A stretch of 64,000 nt of DNA from NCBI RefSeq assembly GCF_022898935.1, contig NZ_JALIRP010000003.1:496001-560000 (forward strand), given 5' to 3'. This document shows positions 60,535-64,000 of the stretch, piece after piece. The position numbers and the translations under genes were made by a program. Below the pieces are notes generated by a model, which was not told the DNA's origin, searched no databases, and saw only the letters and a list, made by a program, of their open reading frames with translations. Position 1 is the stretch's first letter. Each line of letters opens with the position of its first letter. The stretch comes from Paenibacillus mangrovi. GTDB taxonomy: Bacteria > Bacillota > Bacilli > Paenibacillales > Paenibacillaceae.

Positions 60535-61341
60535 CTATAGTTTTCTTGCCTTGATTACAAAAGTTACAGGAAGCATCTCTGCTTTTTTTGCAAAATCATC
60601 ATCCCGCAACTGCATAATTTCTTCATCAGATTGCTCAATCATTTGCTCAATGACAAATCCCGCTTTTGAGAGCGCATTCACATAGGTTGATAGTTTACGG
60701 TCCGATAATGCTAGCGTACCTTCTTCAAGAGATACCGAATACCAAGATTCATCGAAATAACATTTTTTAAAAGCAAGCATATTATTTTCTGCAACAACAC
60801 ATTTGTGTATAGGGTGAGACCAACTGAAAATAAATACGCCGTCTTTTTTAAGGTAAGAAGCGATCCGGCAAAAAGTACCCTCAAGGTCGGTAGTCCAGCC
60901 TATGGCATAAACTGAATAAACAAAGTCAAAATAATCCACTGGTATGCCACATTCTTCTTCCATGGGAGAGCAGATAAATTTTGCTGTAAGGCCGCACGCC
61001 GTCAAATGTTGCTTTGCCTTTTCAATTTGTTTTTCTGATATATCCATACCCCATAGTTCAGATGCTTTGCGTTCCCCCTGATATTGTAAGGAATGACCGG
61101 TTCCACAGCCTATCTCCAGCATCTTTTTCCCTGAGACATTACCAAAAAGTTGGCATTTTTCTTCTGAGACAAATGCTCCATAGAAAGGAAGCGCGGTTGT
61201 TCCTATGATTTCATTTCCTTTTGTATCCCATAAGATTTTGTTTGTTTTATGAATAGAATTCCTGTCCATGTCGACCGTGATAGCGCAGCCAACCTCGCCA
61301 GCGCCTATAATGTTTGTTCTATAGCCAGGATTTTTGTCCAT
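60535..61341 (-). CDS. SAM-dependent methyltransferase
   Basis: 268 residues from ATG 61341 (GGGGAGG 8 bases upstream). Family members usually begin near the later MDRNSIHKTNKILWDTKGNE (ATG 61272), so the first ~23 residues may be an added piece. SAM-binding motif I MLEIGCGTGHS, acidic loop LWGMDISEKQIEKA, motif IV DFVYSVYAIGW and post-motif FIFSWSHPIHKC are typical of class I small-molecule methyltransferases. The substrate is unknown. It stands alone, convergent with a truncated gene. Confidence 0.82.
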   Translation of the reverse strand: MDKNPGYRTNIIGAGEVGCAITVDMDRNSIHKTNKILWDTKGNEIIGTTALPFYGAFVSEEKCQLFGNVSGKKMLEIGCGTGHSLQYQGERKASELWGMDISEKQIEKAKQHLTACGLTAKFICSPMEEECGIPVDYFDFVYSVYAIGWTTDLEGTFCRIASYLKKDGVFIFSWSHPIHKCVVAENNMLAFKKCYFDESWYSVSLEEGTLALSDRKLSTYVNALSKAGFVIEQMIEQSDEEIMQLRDDDFAKKAEMLPVTFVIKARKL

Positions 61342-62014
61342 GCAGACACCCTCCCCAAATATAAATAATATGAGCCTAAACGTATATCCCAACTTGCGCG
61401 TTATCCCAATAACACATATCGAACACGAACACTCCGCGCTATTAACTCCAAAATAATATACCGTTTTTCTAAGAACAAATCCACCCAAAATCATCCATCC
61501 AGCGGCCATTTGATCTCGCAGACATGACCGACCCATCCTGTGGCAATGGTACCGGCCTGAAGCATGGAACGGCGGGGTAAAAATAGAGACTTGCCTTGCG
61601 ATCCTAAATCACTAGAATACCTGGAGAATTTACTGGCTATTAGAAATAGTTTTGAGCAGTTAGGTCCTGATGCTGGACCATATGGATGAATATAAGAAAG
61701 AACTAGATTGTTGAACTCAACCTCAAATCAGGGGAAATATGAAATGAGTAAAGGTAATATTTTCACCAGGCTCATTGCGCTAACGGGACACGTTTGTTCA
61801 ATAAACTCAAAGAGACGGCAGCCGGTGTAACTGGATGCCGTTTTCTCAACTAACAGGCAGAATAACTTAATAACTTTGACGAAAACTTCAAACGCGGAGA
61901 CATTGCAAAACCACAGAACACAATAATCTCCCAATATTCGTGCGCTACTTATCATAAGCTACAAACTCCCAATTTGTTCAGGCTTACGGCTTCAGTCCGA
62001 ATTCGTAAAAGGGC
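61342..62014. other. Intergenic stretch with repeat copy 4
   Basis: No convincing gene on either strand. It holds the repeat at 61775-61868. A short forward frame around 61590-61690 (LEYLENLLAIRNSFEQLGPD) looks protein-like but has no start and no recognised family; it may be a gene fragment. Confidence 0.5.
61775..61868 (+). repeat. Intergenic repeat copy 4
   Basis: GCTAACGGGACACG, spacer, hairpin CGGCAGCC/GGATGCCG, then CTCAACTAACAGGCAG. Same order of blocks as copies 2 and 3. Confidence 0.6.
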
Positions 62015-62386
62015 TTAAACGGCGAACGAGGTAACCTCGAACAGAATGCCGTCAAGCGCTTTGAAGTAGAGCGTGTAACCGCCTCGCATCGACTTCGGGC
62101 TACTTTCCTCGCCTGCAAGCCCTGCAGCCATAAGCCGAAGGCAGAATTGATCCACCTCTTCCTTCGTGTCCACGTGGAATCCGACATGGAACCCCTCGGG
62201 GTAAGTTGGAATCTCGCCACCTAAGGTGGCCAACCGGCTTAAGACGAGCGTAAACCCCACTTCGTCCTTCATGACTGCAATCGCGTCACCTTTCTGATCC
62301 GCGAGCTCCAAACCGAATATATTAGCGAAAAATGTAACAGCCTCCGACATATTGTTCACGCACAAGTTCAGGTGGTTTAGCTTCAT
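62015..62386 (-). CDS. VOC-superfamily (glyoxalase-like) protein
   Basis: 123 residues, ATG 62386 with GAGGAGG 9 bases upstream. Two beta-alpha-beta-beta-beta modules: NHLNLCVNNMSEAVTFFANIFG and the second with EGFHVGFHVDTKEEVDQF. The likely metal ligands are His4, His in FHVGFHV and the C-terminal Glu of ILFEVT. Family includes glyoxalase, dioxygenases and antibiotic-binding proteins. It is divergent from a TetR gene with a 40-bp palindrome covering its -10 element, so TetR probably represses it. Substrate unknown. Confidence 0.88.
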   Translation of the reverse strand: MKLNHLNLCVNNMSEAVTFFANIFGLELADQKGDAIAVMKDEVGFTLVLSRLATLGGEIPTYPEGFHVGFHVDTKEEVDQFCLRLMAAGLAGEESSPKSMRGGYTLYFKALDGILFEVTSFAV

Positions 62387-62403
62387 TCATTTTTCCTCCT
62401 CGT

Positions 62404-62443
62404 TATTCTAATACCATTAGATTAATCTAATGGTATTAGAATA
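62404..62443. promoter_or_regulatory. 40-bp perfect palindrome, TetR operator
   Basis: The whole 40 bases read the same on both strands (half-site core CTAATACCATTAGAT, centre at 62423/62424). It lies between the divergent VOC and TetR genes and includes the -10 of the VOC promoter. Confidence 0.85.
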
Positions 62444-62466
62444 GACTTATATGCTATACTTGTCAA
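62438..62466 (-). promoter_or_regulatory. Promoter of the VOC gene
   Basis: Reverse strand TTGACA, 17 bases, TATTCT. The -10 is inside the palindrome, so bound TetR would exclude RNA polymerase. Confidence 0.65.
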
Positions 62467-62483
62467 GTGAAAGGGTGAGCACG

Positions 62484-63149
62484 TTGGCTAGGAAAACTCG
62501 TAAAACCAATACTCCGCTGGACCAGTCAAGAATTATTCAGACCGCGTTGCAATTGCTGGATGAGATCGGTCTTAAGGAATTAAGCATGAACAAAATCGCG
62601 AACAAGCTACAGGTGAAAACCGCGTCGCTTTATTATCATGTCCAAGACAAGGACCAGCTCATGGGACTACTGACCGATCGAATAAGCAGTTCCATGGAGT
62701 GGCCGGAGTCATCTCTTCCTTGGAGGGAGCAGCTTGGGCTTTGGGGGGAGGCTTTCCGTAAGATCCTTCTCTCGCACCGGGATACGGTGGATCTGTTTAA
62801 TTCCAGTATAGCCTCGGGCTATGATCGTCTTAAGCAGGTAGAAAAGCTGTACGCCCTATTGTCATCTATCGGTTTCTCGGACCAGCAAGTGCCTTGGGTA
62901 GCTTCGATTTTGAAGAATTACGTGCTCGGATTCGTAGGGGAAGAGGTAAGGCTGCAATTGAATGCCGAGCAGGCCATCTCGAATGCGGAGTTAAGCGAAC
63001 GCTATAACCAATATTATAGTCAGTTGCCTTCAGAGGAGTTCCCTACGGTAATCCGTCTGGCGTCGTACACGACGAATTCCGATTGGGTGAAGGAGTTCAA
63101 GTTCGGTCTTGATGTTTTGACAGAGGGGCTGGCGGTTAAGCTTCGGTAA
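62484..63149 (+). CDS. TetR-family transcriptional repressor
   Basis: 221 residues from TTG 62484 (GGGTGAG 4 bases upstream; GTG 62475 is too close to that site). N-terminal TetR helix-turn-helix (IIQTALQLLDEIGLKELSMNKIANKLQVKTASLYYHVQDKDQL), C-terminal ligand-binding domain of the TetR class C-1 type (WREQLGLWGEAFRKILLSHRD, NYVLGFVGEE). It should bind the 40-bp palindrome and regulate both itself and the VOC gene. Its ligand may be the compound handled by the VOC protein. Confidence 0.9.
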   Translation: MARKTRKTNTPLDQSRIIQTALQLLDEIGLKELSMNKIANKLQVKTASLYYHVQDKDQLMGLLTDRISSSMEWPESSLPWREQLGLWGEAFRKILLSHRDTVDLFNSSIASGYDRLKQVEKLYALLSSIGFSDQQVPWVASILKNYVLGFVGEEVRLQLNAEQAISNAELSERYNQYYSQLPSEEFPTVIRLASYTTNSDWVKEFKFGLDVLTEGLAVKLR

Positions 63150-63347
63150 GGTAATCGAGTCGCGTAAATCGCGGCTTTTTAGTTATAGGATCAAGTTCTT
63201 GCCATTGGACGATGTCAAGATCTTAATCACATTCTCGTTTTGAGTCAAGAAAATTGTCCCATTTCCTGCACTGGGAGATGACGATTTTTTAACGGAAAGG
63301 CCGCGTAAAATCAACATTTCCAGTCTACAACTTTCTAAGAACCACGC

Positions 63348-63473
63348 TTAGAGCGTCAAACCACCATCTACGACAATGATTGAACCGGTCATATAGCTGG
63401 ATTTGTTGGAAGCCAGGAAGACGACCATCTCCGCTACTTCTGAAGGATCAGCAAACCTCCCCATCCGGCGAGG
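63348..63473 (-). pseudogene. SDR dehydrogenase C-terminal remnant
   Basis: 41 codons encode [20 protein letters not shown], then [17 protein letters not shown] and a stop. This is the C-terminal end of a classical short-chain dehydrogenase. A TAG lies just before, and no Rossmann or Tyr-x-x-x-Lys part exists in the window, so the gene is a fragment. Confidence 0.85.
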
Positions 63474-63530
63474 CTATATTCGGCGCGAATACCTGCCGTA
63501 GAGGAGAACACTTATGGTATAAAAAAGCAG

Positions 63531-63556
63531 AAAAGACACCTATTCAAGGTGTCTAC
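63531..63556 (-). terminator. terminator of the partial secreted-protein gene
   Basis: Reverse strand AGACACC/GGTGTCT hairpin followed by TTTTCTGCTTTTTT. Confidence 0.75.
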
Positions 63557-63580
63557 TCTGATCATATCTCCATCATACCT

Positions 63581-64000
63581 CTATTTTTTAAGAATCGAAA
63601 AGGCTTTTTTCAGGTTCAAATCCTTGTACATTTGATCAAACTTTTTTCCATCAGCCGATTGGGGGTCAAACGGGTTGGATTGAGGTGTTGTCACGACATA
63701 TACCATACCGTTTGCCTCAGCAATTGTACCTCCGATTTGACTCTTGTCATCATCCGAAAGCTTTTTCCAATCGTTCTTTGCATAAACAGAGATAGTAATT
63801 AGCGGCTGATAGTCTTTTTTATCCTTCGTCACGTAATCAAAGTAAACAACATGCTTTGCCGAAGGGAACATGACGTCGGACTTTTCATGGCGTACCTTAT
63901 AGTGACCATTCCAAGAAGAAGGAATTGCTACGCTAAAGTTGGCTTCGGAATTTTTGTAAACCGTATTTTTCGCTTGTTCCTGAGAAGAATTCGGCTTTGT
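63581..64000 (-). CDS. Hypothetical protein, N-terminus cut by window edge
   Basis: 140 codons remain open to base 64000. The visible part (NSEANFSVAIPSSWNGHYKV, KHVVYFDYVTKD, GGTIAEANGMVYVVTTPQ) alternates short strands and a C-terminal helix, like many lipoproteins and exported domains of Bacilli. The Pro-Asn-Ser-Ser-rich left edge could follow a signal peptide. I recognise no family. Confidence 0.7.
   Translation of the reverse strand, partial: TKPNSSQEQAKNTVYKNSEANFSVAIPSSWNGHYKVRHEKSDVMFPSAKHVVYFDYVTKDKKDYQPLITISVYAKNDWKKLSDDDKSQIGGTIAEANGMVYVVTTPQSNPFDPQSADGKKFDQMYKDLNLKKAFSILKK

Noticed and set aside
61342..61536. 65-residue N-terminal extension of the methyltransferase
   Set aside because: Translation (Cys-rich, no family similarity) and a strong ribosome site at 61341 favour the shorter protein.

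Overview
The window looks like chromosomal DNA of a Paenibacillus-type Gram-positive soil bacterium. Evidence: S-layer-homology (SLH) domains on giant exported proteins, strong AGGAGG ribosome sites with many GTG/TTG starts, several glycoside hydrolase loci each with its own LacI, AraC or LysR regulator, ECF sigma factors, and a SigW-like pspA-ydjGHI operon. No rRNA, tRNA, CRISPR array, intact transposon or prophage was seen.

Layout. 0-3.7 kb: a truncated AraC regulator, a flavodoxin-fold reductase, an ECF sigma/anti-sigma pair with a likely autoregulatory promoter, and a small membrane protein. 3.7-10.3 kb: a 2129-residue SLH-anchored amylopullulanase whose promoter carries a cre-like site and a LacI-type palindrome. 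10.3-14.4 kb: a DUF2812/PadR pair and a GH78 rhamnosidase-like enzyme. 14.7-19.1 kb: an SLH protein built from two sets of tandem repeats, behind a long leader with a GEMM (cyclic-di-GMP-I) riboswitch candidate overlapping a terminator. 19.2-31.8 kb: a frameshifted DUF5808/PH-like pseudogene, then a long leftward operon (binding protein, two permeases, GH13 alpha-glucosidase, DUF1861 protein, GH130 phosphorylase, GH2 beta-mannosidase, Zn-dehydrogenase) divergent from its LacI regulator, with two identical 12-bp operators and a cre site between them. This reads as uptake and intracellular phosphorolysis or hydrolysis of beta-mannosides. 31.9-35.5 kb: the pspA-ydjGHI membrane-stress operon. 35.6-41.3 kb: a GH3 enzyme with permuted domain order, a five-bladed-propeller glycosidase and a Cys-type sulfatase. 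41.3-45.5 kb: a secreted DUF4855 protein abutting an arsB 3' remnant and preceded by an unexplained purine-rich element. 45.6-50.5 kb: a LysR/Gfo-Idh-MocA pair and a DUF1854/ABC exporter pair. 50.7-54.2 kb: a canonical GH3 with a divergent AraC regulator. 54.2-56.9 kb: a MerR-SRPBCC-MFS operon with a textbook MerR promoter. 56.9-64 kb: a more A+T-rich, rearranged stretch with an IS110 remnant, an S9 peptidase, a HAD phosphatase, a methyltransferase, copies of an intergenic repeat, a VOC/TetR pair around a 40-bp perfect palindrome, an SDR remnant and a truncated secreted protein.

Most enzymes serve plant or microbial polysaccharide use: alpha-glucans outside the cell, beta-mannosides, beta-glucosides, rhamnosides and perhaps sulfated glycans. 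Surface display of the SLH adhesin appears tied to c-di-GMP. The most novel-looking items are the riboswitch-controlled repeat adhesin with a cryptic 53-codon frame in its leader, the DUF1854/ABC pair without cyanophycin genes, the purine-rich element upstream of the DUF4855 gene, and the hairpin-bearing intergenic repeat family.
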